Source of the DNA: a bacterium
GTDB taxonomy: Bacteria > JAJVIF01
Assembly (NCBI GenBank): GCA_022072165.1
Contig: JAJVIF010000001.1
Coordinates: 186,001 to 250,000, forward strand
DNA length: 64,000 nucleotides
Reading direction: 5' to 3'
Part shown: positions 8,457 to 16,479 of the stretch, in pieces
Layout: each line of letters opens with the position of its first letter
Position numbering within the stretch: position 1 is the stretch's first letter
Notes under the pieces: model-generated
Told to the model about the DNA's origin: nothing
What the model saw: only the letters and a program-made list of their open reading frames with translations
Databases searched by the model: none
Position numbers and translations under genes: made by a program

Positions 8457-9080
8457 ATGACCCCCGCAGCCCGACATCCCGACCTCTTACGCGCTGCGGA
8501 TGCCGCCCTGCTGATTGTCGACATCCAGGGACGGCTGGCGCGGCTTGTCCCGCATCGGGACCAGGTCATCGCCACCACCCTCCGCCTCATCCGGCTGGCG
8601 CAGATCTATGGCCTGCCCATTGGACTCACGGAGCAGAATCGCGACAAATTCGGTCACACCGAAGCGCCGATTCTTGCGGCACTGTCTGGCGAAGGTCAGG
8701 GCACCGTCGCGGTCAACAAGTTCGAGTTTTCCGCCTGCGCGAGCCCCGACGCCCGGACCGCCGCCATCGATGCCCTCCAGCGTCCGCAGATTGTCCTGGT
8801 CGGCATGGAAACGCACATTTGCATCCTGCAGACCGCCCTGGATCTGTTGCACGCCGGCTGGCAGGTCCATGTGGTGACTGATGGGGTCGGCAGCCGGAGC
8901 GAGGCCACGCACCAGAACGGCCTGGAGCGCATGGCCCGCGCTGGGTGTGTCCTGACCAACTGGGAGTCGGTCTGCTACGAGGTCGCCTATGCCGCAGGCG
9001 ATGATCGCTTCCGTCGGGTGCTCAACGAGATCATGAAAGCCGACTTCCCGGTTCCGCCCGTTGCTGAGGCTGCCGGATGA
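8457..9080 (+). CDS. Isochorismatase-family cysteine hydrolase
   Basis: A 207-residue alpha/beta hydrolase of the isochorismatase-like superfamily (nicotinamidases, N-carbamoyl hydrolases and uncharacterised YcaC-type enzymes). The catalytic triad is visible: Asp22 in LLIVDIQG, Lys88 in VNKFEFSA and Cys122 in ETHICILQ. The C-terminal motif VTDGVGSRSEA is typical. The substrate cannot be read from sequence; the His-Ile before the catalytic Cys is common in YcaC-like members. It follows hbd by six bases and overlaps the next gene by four bases (ATGA), so it is in the middle of an operon. Confidence 0.9.
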   Translation: MTPAARHPDLLRAADAALLIVDIQGRLARLVPHRDQVIATTLRLIRLAQIYGLPIGLTEQNRDKFGHTEAPILAALSGEGQGTVAVNKFEFSACASPDARTAAIDALQRPQIVLVGMETHICILQTALDLLHAGWQVHVVTDGVGSRSEATHQNGLERMARAGCVLTNWESVCYEVAYAAGDDRFRRVLNEIMKADFPVPPVAEAAG

Positions 9081-9748
9081 GCAGATCGTCGGTGCCCCTG
9101 GACCCGCCCCTCCAGCCCCGGCACTGGCTCCGCGGTCTCCTGGCGCTGGGCATCGCCCTGGGGATCGCGTGGGTCCTGCCGATCAGCGTGCAGCGGATCT
9201 GGTTGGGTGTCCCGGTCCTCCCGGCCGGCGACCCCCCGCCGCCGCAGATCGGGAGCACTCTGCGGAGTGTTGCCCCCGGAAGTGTTGCGGCGATCCCGGG
9301 GAGCGGCGGCATCATTTTTGCCGGCACCGCCTGGCAGGATGTCGCTCCCTCCACGCAGCAGGATGCCGCAACAGACAGTGCTGACTCTGCTGGCAATGGG
9401 AATGACGTGGCAACATCCGATGCCAACGACACGAGCACGCCCGTCAGCAATCTCACACCCCCGGACAGCCGGTCCGCCTGGCTGGTGTCCCAGCTGCCCG
9501 CCGGGATTCCTCGGCAGGAATACGCCGGGTGGGTCTGGCTCTCCACGACAGACAAGGGGGAGGTCCTCTCCGCCAAAATCAGTACTTCCAGCGGCCAGCC
9601 GGAGGTGGATAAGGTAACCCTGGAGCGACTGAAAAGGCAGCGGCTCGACCCTGCGTTCGAGACGCTGGAGTCGGGGAGTCAGGTCCCGGTCCCCTACGAG
9701 GGGCTCTGGTATTTCCGTTGGGTGCAACTGAGTTCCAATACACCCTGA
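9077..9748 (+). CDS. TonB-like membrane-anchored protein
   Basis: A 223-residue protein with one N-terminal membrane segment (about residues 18-42), a Pro/Ser/Asp-rich linker and a C-terminal region (about 130-215) with the TonB C-terminal pattern: AGWVWLSTTDKGEV, then STSSGQPEVD and ERLKRQRLDPAF. TonB proteins transmit proton-motive force from ExbB/ExbD to outer-membrane transporters; the ExbBD pair of this window lies 9 kb away. It overlaps the hydrolase stop by four bases. Distance from ExbBD and the modest match leave open that it is another TonB-fold periplasmic protein. Confidence 0.65.
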   Translation: MSRSSVPLDPPLQPRHWLRGLLALGIALGIAWVLPISVQRIWLGVPVLPAGDPPPPQIGSTLRSVAPGSVAAIPGSGGIIFAGTAWQDVAPSTQQDAATDSADSAGNGNDVATSDANDTSTPVSNLTPPDSRSAWLVSQLPAGIPRQEYAGWVWLSTTDKGEVLSAKISTSSGQPEVDKVTLERLKRQRLDPAFETLESGSQVPVPYEGLWYFRWVQLSSNTP

Positions 9749-9857
9749 TAAACGGGGGCAGGCGTATACTTAATGCCGCGGTGAAGGTCCGGTCATCCCG
9801 GATGGCCGCCTGTTCCGGGCAGGAGCATCATCCCAGGAGAGGAGCCGTCGAATTCCC

Positions 9858-10103
9858 GTGTCTGCCACCCCGCTCACACTCTTCCTGCTGGCGGTGCTGA
9901 CCCTGGTTCTGCCCCTGGGAGTCCACTGGGTGTTGCGCCGTCGACCTGCCCTGCAGGAGCGGATGCAGGGCGCATTGCAGCGTCAGGGCCCTTCGCAGGA
10001 GGACTTCCTGATCGGCTTTCCGCTCTTTATCGTCTTTTGCGGCATTCTCATGGGCTGGATGCTCCTCTTTGTGGGAGTGGTCCGGCAGGGAATGCTCCGC
10101 TAA
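9858..10103 (+). CDS. Small two-helix membrane protein
   Basis: An 81-residue protein with two hydrophobic segments (about residues 4-25 and 51-75) separated by a basic, Gln-rich loop. I recognise no family. GTG at 9858 follows a purine-rich AGGAGAGGAG site 10-15 bases upstream. It lies 24 bases before tatA in the same direction, so it probably belongs to the Tat operon; a role in translocase assembly is possible but only inferred from position. Confidence 0.7.
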   Translation: MSATPLTLFLLAVLTLVLPLGVHWVLRRRPALQERMQGALQRQGPSQEDFLIGFPLFIVFCGILMGWMLLFVGVVRQGMLR

Positions 10104-10127
10104 TCCGGGCAGTCAGGACGCCACGCT

Positions 10128-10307
10128 ATGCCTCTCGGACCCACCGAACTCATCATCATCCTGGTGATCGTCCTGATCGTCTTTGGAGCAGGCCGACTCC
10201 CAGATGTCCTGCGAAGCATGGGCCAGGGGGTCCGGGCATTCAAGGACGAGGTCCGCACCGATGACAAGTCAGCCCCATCCGAGGACTCCGCGCGGACCGA
10301 GCGCTAG
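10128..10307 (+). CDS. tatA: Sec-independent translocase protein TatA
   Basis: A 59-residue protein: MPLGPTELIIILVIVLIVFG, then AGRLPDVLRSMGQGVRAFK and a charged tail. This is the TatA/E layout of a short N-terminal membrane helix, FG hinge and amphipathic helix. TatA oligomers form the passage for folded proteins in the Tat pathway. A separate TatB-like gene and tatC follow within 450 bases, so a complete translocase is encoded here. Confidence 0.93.
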   Translation: MPLGPTELIIILVIVLIVFGAGRLPDVLRSMGQGVRAFKDEVRTDDKSAPSEDSARTER

Positions 10308-10349
10308 GGGCTGGTCCGACGGTCGTGCTGGAGCCTGGGGGCCGCCGCC

Positions 10350-10760
10350 ATGCCGTTCAACATTGGTGGTTCTGAACTCCTCCTGATCCTGATCGTGGCG
10401 CTGGTGGTCTTTGGGCCGCAACGGCTCCCGGATTTGATGCGCCAGGCGGCCAGAGTCTGGCGGCAACTGCAGCAGTTTTCCAACGAAATGCAGGGGGAGT
10501 TCCGTCGCGCCGTGCGGGAACTCGAACTGGAAGAGGGGACGCGTCCGGAGCATCCCCCCGGCTACGACCCCGCGACCCACAGTGTGCCGTATCAGCCACC
10601 TGACATCCCCCATCAGTATGTCCCGCCCCCGGCGACTCCTGGGGTGATCGAGCCCCTGGCAGCGGCTGTGACTGATGCCGAGGCCGGGACCATTGCAGCT
10701 GTCACGCTGGACTCCGACGACGCGGTCGATCTCCTTGCCACCGGGGAGGGGCGAGTGTGA
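10350..10760 (+). CDS. tatB: TatB-like Sec-independent translocase protein
   Basis: A 136-residue protein with the TatA/B N-terminus: IGGSELLLILIVALVVFG, PQRLPDLMRQAARVW, then a long amphipathic helix and a Pro-rich, acidic C-terminal tail. The FGPQRLP motif and the longer amphipathic helix favour TatB, which with TatC forms the receptor for twin-arginine signal peptides. It starts 43 bases after tatA and its stop overlaps the tatC GTG (GTGA), indicating coupled translation. TatA versus TatB assignment is by length and motif only. Confidence 0.85.
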   Translation: MPFNIGGSELLLILIVALVVFGPQRLPDLMRQAARVWRQLQQFSNEMQGEFRRAVRELELEEGTRPEHPPGYDPATHSVPYQPPDIPHQYVPPPATPGVIEPLAAAVTDAEAGTIAAVTLDSDDAVDLLATGEGRV

Positions 10761-11539
10761 GCACCTCCGCCACGACCCCGACGACGACCACGATCCCGCC
10801 GGGGAGCATGTCACTGCGGGGACATCTCACCGAGCTGCGGAACCGCATCCTGCGGAGCCTGGCCTGGCTGGTGGTGGGAGGGGTCCTGGCGCTGTCGCAG
10901 TGGCAACTGCTGTTCGAGTGGCTGCAGGCCCCCTTCATTGCGGCGCAGGCAGCGCTACCGGAAGGGATGGCAGAAATCGTGACTCGTCAGGCGCAAGGGG
11001 GGCTGGTCCAGGTCTTTCGTGTCGCGACTGCCGGGGCGGTGGTGCTGGCATCGCCGTTCCTGGTTCTCGAAGCCTGGGGCTTTGTCGCCCCGGGACTTAC
11101 GCAAGCGGAGCGACGATTCGCCGGATCGATCCTCCCGGCAGTGATGCTCCTCTTTTTTGGGGGCTGTGCGTTCGCGTACTACGTCCTCTTTCCGCCCATG
11201 GTGCGGTTCATGCTCGCTTTTAATGCGCAGGTCGTCACGATGCAGGTGATCGACATCGCGGAGTACCTCGCGCTGATCACCAACCTGATGATTGCCCTCG
11301 GAGTCGCGTTTCAGATTCCGGTGGTCACTTTCGTCCTGGCCCGCATCGGGCTGATTACGAACCGGACACTCATAGGCTTCCGTCGCCATGCCATCGTGGG
11401 AGCAGCCGTGCTGGCAGCGATCATCACGCCGACCCCGGATGCCTTTAACATGACCCTGCTCGCCCTGCCGCTTTATCTCCTCTTCGAGATCTCCGTGCTG
11501 GTCGCCTGGCTCGGACAGCAGCGACCGATGCGTACCTGA
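10757..11539 (+). CDS. tatC: Sec-independent translocase protein TatC
   Basis: Multi-spanning core of the Tat receptor complex. The 260 residues show the TatC hallmarks: HLTELRNRI after a Thr-rich N-terminal tail, the ASPFLVLEAWGFVAPGLT loop with the conserved Glu, E-R-R before the fourth helix and PTPDAFNMTLLALPLYLLFE near the end. Six membrane helices are visible. The start GTG overlaps the tatB stop. The N-terminal tail of about 20 residues before HLTELR contains a Thr run (PTTTTIPPG) not typical of the family. Confidence 0.97.
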   Translation: MSTSATTPTTTTIPPGSMSLRGHLTELRNRILRSLAWLVVGGVLALSQWQLLFEWLQAPFIAAQAALPEGMAEIVTRQAQGGLVQVFRVATAGAVVLASPFLVLEAWGFVAPGLTQAERRFAGSILPAVMLLFFGGCAFAYYVLFPPMVRFMLAFNAQVVTMQVIDIAEYLALITNLMIALGVAFQIPVVTFVLARIGLITNRTLIGFRRHAIVGAAVLAAIITPTPDAFNMTLLALPLYLLFEISVLVAWLGQQRPMRT

Positions 11540-11571
11540 ACGTTCTCTGCTACAGGAGTGTCCACGACTTC

Positions 11572-12396
11572 ATGAGCAAGCCTGCCACCTGGCTCCCTCC
11601 AGTCATCGCGGCTTTTGTCGCCGCTTTTGTTGGTGCCGGCATCACGAGTGTCGGGAAATCAAAGCAGCCGCCAGTCGAGAAACTGACCGCCCCGGCCCCG
11701 GTGGTTTTGCCAGATGCTGCAAAGGAGTCTGAGGTGCCTGCTATTCCGATCTCGCCGCTGAAGATCAAGGCTGTCGATGTCGTGGGGTACCCCCTGGACC
11801 TCCCCGCTCCGCCGCCACCGCTGGCGAATCTCTGGAGCCTCCCACTGGATCCAGGCTTTCTGTACCAGTGTCAGTGGACCGCCCCGGAGGGTGCGACCTT
11901 CCAGGCGCAATTCCAGGGGGCCCTCGCCAGTGACCTGCTGATGGAAAGCTTCCCGCCACAATTGGGGAACCCGCGTCCGGAAGTGGATCTCTCCAACCCC
12001 TTCGTGGCCTTTCGGGTGGAACCCGACTGGAAGGGCTTTGTCACCCTCTCGCTGAGGGAGTTTGGTCCCGATGGCACCATGCGCCAGAAGCAGTACTACG
12101 GCCGAACCACAGCCTTTGACCCAACAAGCGTCGAACTGGTCCCAGGGGAAGTGCTGATTGGACTGCAGCCAGGATTTACGGCGTCAGACCCCGAGATCGC
12201 AGCGCTGTTACAGGCCTCCGAACTGACGAAAGTGGGGGAGCTGCTGGATGGGAGTGTGGTTCACGCCCGCTCCACCATCGAGCCGCCCCCGGACTTCCTG
12301 GTGCTGCATGGCGCGGTCATCGGGGATGACCGGGTCGCATACGCAGAGCCGAACTTCATTGCACACACGATGGGCACTATGGGTTCGACGGAGTAA
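11572..12396 (+). CDS. Membrane-tethered protein with an orphan subtilase-prodomain-like region
   Basis: A 274-residue protein with an N-terminal hydrophobic segment (about residues 7-28) serving as anchor or signal, a Pro-rich linker, a beta-rich middle (about 85-185) and a C-terminal region beginning VPGEVLIGLQPG and ending DDRVAYAEPNF. That pattern, a strand starting PGEVLI and a closing strand ending V-YAEPN, is how fervidolysin-type prodomains of S8 peptidases begin and end; compare the ENELLITL to AEPNHIHQL region of the S8 peptidase at 35779-39591. There is no protease domain here. A free prodomain could act as inhibitor or folding chaperone of a subtilase. It follows tatC by 32 bases and could be co-transcribed. 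Confidence 0.7.
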   Translation: MSKPATWLPPVIAAFVAAFVGAGITSVGKSKQPPVEKLTAPAPVVLPDAAKESEVPAIPISPLKIKAVDVVGYPLDLPAPPPPLANLWSLPLDPGFLYQCQWTAPEGATFQAQFQGALASDLLMESFPPQLGNPRPEVDLSNPFVAFRVEPDWKGFVTLSLREFGPDGTMRQKQYYGRTTAFDPTSVELVPGEVLIGLQPGFTASDPEIAALLQASELTKVGELLDGSVVHARSTIEPPPDFLVLHGAVIGDDRVAYAEPNFIAHTMGTMGSTE

Positions 12397-12430
12397 CCAA
12401 CCCTCTGGTCCCGGCAGCGAGTGAGCCGGG

Positions 12431-12436
12431 TACACT
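12431..12436 (+). promoter_or_regulatory. -10 element of a predicted leaderless mRNA
   Basis: TACACT eight bases before GTG 12445. The surrounding GGTACACTCCCTCC is shared almost exactly with the site at 14111. Confidence 0.55.
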
Positions 12437-12444
12437 CCCTCCCC

Positions 12445-13263
12445 GTGTCTGCTGTGCTGCACCGTCTCCCTGTCTATCAGGCCCTCGTACGCATCGGCTT
12501 CCTGGAGCCGCTCGCGTATCGCCTGTTCCCGTTCATGATGCTGGTGAGTTACCCCATCATTTTGTCGGGGAACTACTTTCTGTACCAGGCGCTCTATGCC
12601 TCCCGGGGGGGGAGCCCCATTGCCGGACTGACCATCGATCAGGCGATTACGTACATGCTGGTCGCCTGGACTGTCCGGAGCTTCTACAAAATCCCCATCG
12701 CGCGGATTATCGGCGAGCGGGTGAAGTCCGGCGACATCGCCATGGACCTCATGAAGCCGGTGAATCTCTTCGGCTTCTACCTCTGCCAGGGGATTGGACG
12801 GGGATTCCATCGGCTGATTTTCATCGCCGTGCCGCTCACCCTCCTGATCCTGCTGACCGGTAAGGTGGAACTGCCCAGTGCCTGGGACCGGTGGGGACTC
12901 TTCCTCCTCTCAGCGGTCGGGGGCTTCCTGCTCAATGCGGCACTGAGCTACCTCACCGGACTCCTGGCGTTTCTCTTCGAGTACCACGATGGGTTCGACT
13001 GGATGATTGATGTCACCGCGAAGCTCCTCGGGGGACTCATGCTCCCCTTGAGCTTCTTCCCCGATGCAGTCCAGCCACTGCTGAAGGCCTCGCCCTTCGC
13101 CGGGCTGTACTACCAGCCCGCGACCATCTTCCTTGGTCAGCAGTCGTCCGCCGAGACCCTTTTTGCCCTCCAGGTGCAGTGGGGCTGGGTGGTGGGGCTC
13201 TCGCTACTGGCGCACATGCTGTTGCTCTTTGGGCGACGCAAGCTCCTGGTGCAGGGGGGCTAA
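12445..13263 (+). CDS. ABC-2 type permease subunit, pair 1 first gene
   Basis: About 272 residues with six predicted membrane helices, of the ABC-2 family formerly DUF990, whose members occur as two adjacent permease genes with an ATPase gene. Recognisable are the cytoplasmic segment ERVKSGDIAMDLMKPVNLF after the second helix and a C-terminal QWGWVVGLSLLAHMLLLFGR helix. It probably exports an envelope component or drug. GTG 12445 is chosen from the TACACT element; GTG 12421 is the alternative. The next permease starts seven bases after the stop. A paralogous pair follows at 14126-15763, and no ATPase gene is present. Confidence 0.85.
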   Translation: MSAVLHRLPVYQALVRIGFLEPLAYRLFPFMMLVSYPIILSGNYFLYQALYASRGGSPIAGLTIDQAITYMLVAWTVRSFYKIPIARIIGERVKSGDIAMDLMKPVNLFGFYLCQGIGRGFHRLIFIAVPLTLLILLTGKVELPSAWDRWGLFLLSAVGGFLLNAALSYLTGLLAFLFEYHDGFDWMIDVTAKLLGGLMLPLSFFPDAVQPLLKASPFAGLYYQPATIFLGQQSSAETLFALQVQWGWVVGLSLLAHMLLLFGRRKLLVQGG

Positions 13264-13270
13264 ACGACGC

Positions 13271-14101
13271 ATGGGAGCGACTCTCACGCTAAAGCGTCAT
13301 CTGGTCATCGGCTGGCACTATCTCCTGCAGTCGATCAAGACCAAGATGGCCTACCGGGCCAACTTCATTGCTGAGCTCATCGGCACCATCGGCTATGGCG
13401 CGGTCAACATCGGGCTCCTCTGGGTGTTGTTCGAGCGGGTCGGTGCCACCCTCACCGGCTGGACCTTCGCGCAGGCTCTGCTTATCTATGGGATGGGTGA
13501 ATTGACCTTTGCCCTCTTCAGCATGGTCTCGCTCGGCATGGTCTTTTCACTGTCGAGCCATTACATCATCGAAGGGCATCTGGATCGCCCGTTACTGCGT
13601 CCGCTGAATGTCTTCTTCCAGCTCTGCCTGGAGCAGGTCAGCATCAACAACTGGACCATCGCGGTGAAGGGGATCGTGATTATCTGGTGGGCTGCCCAAC
13701 AACCCGGAACCCTCCTGCAGGCCAGCAGCACGGACCCGCTCTGGTGGATCGGGACTGCGCTTGCGGTCCTGGGTGGGGCGGCGATCTACAACGGAATGTT
13801 CGTGACCCTGGCGACTGCCTCGTTCTGGCTCAAAGACCGGGTCAGCCTCACCTGGCCACTGTTTGACTTCAACGAATTCAGCCGCTATCCCCTCACCATT
13901 TACCCCCCGGCGGTCCGGCTCTTCTTCTCCTGGATCCTGCCCTATGCGTTTGTCGCCTTTTATCCCGCGACCCTGATCATGGGAGCGCAGGACTGGTGGG
14001 AGACCGCCCGCTGGTGGCCGGTGGTGGGGATCCTGCTGAACGGCTTTGCCGCCTGGTTATGGTCCATGGGACTGAAGTCGTATGAGTCGAGCGGCAGCTG
14101 A
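13271..14101 (+). CDS. ABC-2 type permease subunit, pair 1 second gene
   Basis: A 276-residue integral membrane protein with six helices and the partner-subunit signature SHYIIEGHLDRPLLRPLNVF, followed by FWLKDRVSLTWPLFDFNEF and RYPLTIYPPAVR; it ends GLKSYESSGS. Together with the preceding gene it should form the membrane part of an ABC exporter. The ATG at 13271 is seven bases after the preceding stop, so the pair is co-translated. It is closely similar in layout to the gene at 14972, which points to duplication of the two-gene unit. Confidence 0.87.
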   Translation: MGATLTLKRHLVIGWHYLLQSIKTKMAYRANFIAELIGTIGYGAVNIGLLWVLFERVGATLTGWTFAQALLIYGMGELTFALFSMVSLGMVFSLSSHYIIEGHLDRPLLRPLNVFFQLCLEQVSINNWTIAVKGIVIIWWAAQQPGTLLQASSTDPLWWIGTALAVLGGAAIYNGMFVTLATASFWLKDRVSLTWPLFDFNEFSRYPLTIYPPAVRLFFSWILPYAFVAFYPATLIMGAQDWWETARWWPVVGILLNGFAAWLWSMGLKSYESSGS

Positions 14102-14110
14102 CGACTTCGG

Positions 14111-14116
14111 TACACT
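14111..14116 (+). promoter_or_regulatory. -10 element of a predicted leaderless mRNA
   Basis: TACACT nine bases before ATG 14126, in the same GGTACACTCCCTCC context as the site at 12431. Confidence 0.55.
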
Positions 14117-14125
14117 CCCTCCGCT

Positions 14126-14968
14126 ATGGCTGCCGCTGCGCCTACCGCCCCCTTTCGGCAGAGTCCTCTCCGTTATCTCGGGCTGATCCGGATCGCGATC
14201 CTGCACTGGCTCGCCTGGCGGATGTCGAGTCTGATGAAGCTCATCGACTTCCCAGTGGTCATTGGGGTCTACACCTATCTCTTCCGGGCGCTCTATGCCA
14301 GCCTCCCACCTGGCCAGCAACTGGTCGGTGGATTGCCCCTCGATGACACCCTGACCTACATCGCCCTGGTCTGGATCATCGAGAGCCTCATCAATAATCG
14401 CCTCGACCAGGATATGGGCCACGAAGTGAGGGATGGGCGCATCGCCACGCTCTTGTCTCGACCAGTGGACCCCCAGGCCTACTACTTCTTCCAGACCCTC
14501 GGGCATGTGCTCTGGCGGATGCTCATGATCAGCCTGCCGATCGTGATCATCGCCAGTACGCTGTTCCGCCTTCACTGGCCGCCAACACCGGAAGCGGCGA
14601 TTGCCTTTGTGGTCGCGCTGGCCGGGGCGATGGGGCTGATGTTCCTGCTCAACTTCATGTCCGGACTCATGGCGTTCTTCTTTGAGTGGAACTATGGTCT
14701 CGGCTTCTTCAAGGAGGCCAGCCTCCGGGGGCTAGGGGGCCTGCTGATTCCACTGACCATTTTCCCCGAGGCGATACGGGAGTGGCTCCTGCGGCTTCCG
14801 TTTGCGCAGATCTACTTTGTGCCGGTCCAGATCTGGCTTGGACGCATCTCCGGTGAGGCCCTCTGGGAGCGGCTGGCCTGGCAATGGGGCTGGGTGCTGG
14901 TGCTGCTGCTTTTCAGCCGGGTCCTGCTGGATCAGGCGCAGCGTAAAGTCACGCTGGTAGGAGGCTGA
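14126..14968 (+). CDS. ABC-2 type permease subunit, pair 2 first gene
   Basis: A 280-residue, six-helix membrane protein paralogous to the gene at 12445: shared layout QALYAS/RALYAS in the first loop, the regulatory loop HEVRDGRIATLLSRPVDPQ, the segment LAFLFEY/MAFFFEW in the fifth helix and an almost identical QWGWV start of the last helix. It should pair with the following gene as the membrane part of an ABC exporter. The next gene starts three bases after its stop. Its own -10 element suggests it can be transcribed separately from pair 1. Confidence 0.87.
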   Translation: MAAAAPTAPFRQSPLRYLGLIRIAILHWLAWRMSSLMKLIDFPVVIGVYTYLFRALYASLPPGQQLVGGLPLDDTLTYIALVWIIESLINNRLDQDMGHEVRDGRIATLLSRPVDPQAYYFFQTLGHVLWRMLMISLPIVIIASTLFRLHWPPTPEAAIAFVVALAGAMGLMFLLNFMSGLMAFFFEWNYGLGFFKEASLRGLGGLLIPLTIFPEAIREWLLRLPFAQIYFVPVQIWLGRISGEALWERLAWQWGWVLVLLLFSRVLLDQAQRKVTLVGG

Positions 14969-14971
14969 CTC

Positions 14972-15763
14972 ATGCGCTGGCTGCTGATCTTTTTCGCCTA
15001 CTTTGGGCAGTATGTGAAGCGGCAGATGAGCTATCGCTTCAACTTCATCATGCAGGGCGGCGCACTGGTCGGCTGGGGAATCGTCAACCTGAGTCTGATC
15101 CATCTCGTGTTCCAGCAGGTGCCATCGATTCAGGGGTGGAGTTACGCTGAGGCGTTGCTTATCTATGGACTCGCCCATGCGGCGTTCGGACTGAGCTTTG
15201 TCTTCGGAGCGAATCTCCTCTGGCTGCCGAGTCGCTACATTGTCGAGGGGCATCTCGACCGTGTGCTGATCCGCCCGCTCAATCCCTATCTGCAGATGCT
15301 GTTCGAGGAATTCTCCGCCGAGGACCTCCTCTTCACCGTGATGGGCTTCGCAGTCGTGCGTTATGCCCTCGGGTTGCTGGGACGCCCCTTCGATCTGCCG
15401 ACTTTCGCGTTACTGGTGCTGATGGTGCTGTCGGCCAGCCTCGCCTGGATCGGGATGCTGACGATCGCTGGTTCCTGCAGCTTCTGGTTCAAAGATCGGG
15501 GAACGCTCATCTGGCCGCTCATCGAAACGGCGGACCAGGTGGGTCGCTATCCCCTCACCATCTATCCCACCGGGATGCGCTGGATTCTCACCGGGCTCAT
15601 TCCCATCGGCTTCCTCGGATTTTTTCCGGCACAGGCGTTTTTAGGACGTCCGGAATGGGCCTGGAGCGTCTGGATGACACCGATCATGGGGGTGGGGCTG
15701 GCGTTAGCCGGCTATGCCATGTTCCGGCTGGGACTGCGGACCTATGAGTCTGCCGGCTCCTGA
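14972..15763 (+). CDS. ABC-2 type permease subunit, pair 2 second gene
   Basis: A 263-residue membrane protein paralogous to the gene at 13271: SRYIVEGHLDRVLIRPLNPY, then FWFKDRGTLIWPLIE and RYPLTIYPTGMRW, ending GLRTYESAGS. Its start, CTC then ATG, lies three bases after the preceding stop. The last 22 bases overlap the convergent minus-strand gene at 15742-16404. As with pair 1, the nucleotide-binding subunit must be encoded elsewhere. Confidence 0.87.
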   Translation: MRWLLIFFAYFGQYVKRQMSYRFNFIMQGGALVGWGIVNLSLIHLVFQQVPSIQGWSYAEALLIYGLAHAAFGLSFVFGANLLWLPSRYIVEGHLDRVLIRPLNPYLQMLFEEFSAEDLLFTVMGFAVVRYALGLLGRPFDLPTFALLVLMVLSASLAWIGMLTIAGSCSFWFKDRGTLIWPLIETADQVGRYPLTIYPTGMRWILTGLIPIGFLGFFPAQAFLGRPEWAWSVWMTPIMGVGLALAGYAMFRLGLRTYESAGS

Positions 15764-16404
15764 GTCTGACTGAGTGGAGTCAGCCCTGGAGCGTCAAATG
15801 CTTGTGTCAGCAGCTGCAGACGCTGCCGCTCGAAGTAGTCGAGGAGGCTCTGGACCCCGGGATGCCGATCAAAATCGCTGATCGCCCCAGTTGCCAGGAC
15901 CTCGCCACCTGGCGAGAGCAATGTCACGCGCAGCACCCGATGCGGTCGGACCCTCCCGGGGCGCTGGCTTAACGACTGCCAGCTGGAGTCGGGGATCGCG
16001 AGGAGCCGCAGCAGGAGCGCTTCCTGCCGCTCGGTGCCGGGGGTCCAGTTCAACTGTTCGGTGCCTGAGGCACAGGCGGCCAGATCGAGTCCGGAGCTCC
16101 GGCTGCCGTTGACCGCATCGGTATTCATCTGGACAAAGGCGTACGATGCATGTGGAGCCGCCGGACCCTGGTACAGCCTGGCAGTCAGGCGCACCCCGGC
16201 CGGGTGGAGCAGCGCCGCCTGCAGCGTTGCGGCTGTCAGTGCTGGAACTTCCGCCTGCTTGCCAAAGAGGGGACCGCTTAAAGAAGCAGTGAGCAACAGT
16301 GACAGCGCCATCGCCAGGGGAATCACCAGCGGCGAGACTCCCGTCGGTGCCTGCGGTACCGGCGGATGAAGACGAAGTCGGGGCGGGGTGGCAGTCAGCC
16401 CCAT
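15742..16404 (-). CDS. Membrane-anchored hypothetical protein, 220 aa
   Basis: I recognise no family. A Pro-rich N-terminal tail of about 25 residues precedes one hydrophobic segment (about residues 26-46), and the remainder is a soluble, probably periplasmic domain with the segment LTARLYQGPAAPHASYAFV. The ATG at 16404 has an excellent Shine-Dalgarno, AAGGAGG, six bases upstream. It lies 75 bases downstream of the STAS gene in the same direction and is probably co-transcribed with it. Its 3' end overlaps the convergent permease gene by 22 bases. Confidence 0.72.
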   Translation of the reverse strand: MGLTATPPRLRLHPPVPQAPTGVSPLVIPLAMALSLLLTASLSGPLFGKQAEVPALTAATLQAALLHPAGVRLTARLYQGPAAPHASYAFVQMNTDAVNGSRSSGLDLAACASGTEQLNWTPGTERQEALLLRLLAIPDSSWQSLSQRPGRVRPHRVLRVTLLSPGGEVLATGAISDFDRHPGVQSLLDYFERQRLQLLTQAFDAPGLTPLSQTQEPADS

Positions 16405-16479
16405 CGGGGGCCTCCTTGGACAGCACGGACATCGGACAGGCGACAGGGCGCGCAGTCCGGGATGACATAACGTCGCGTT

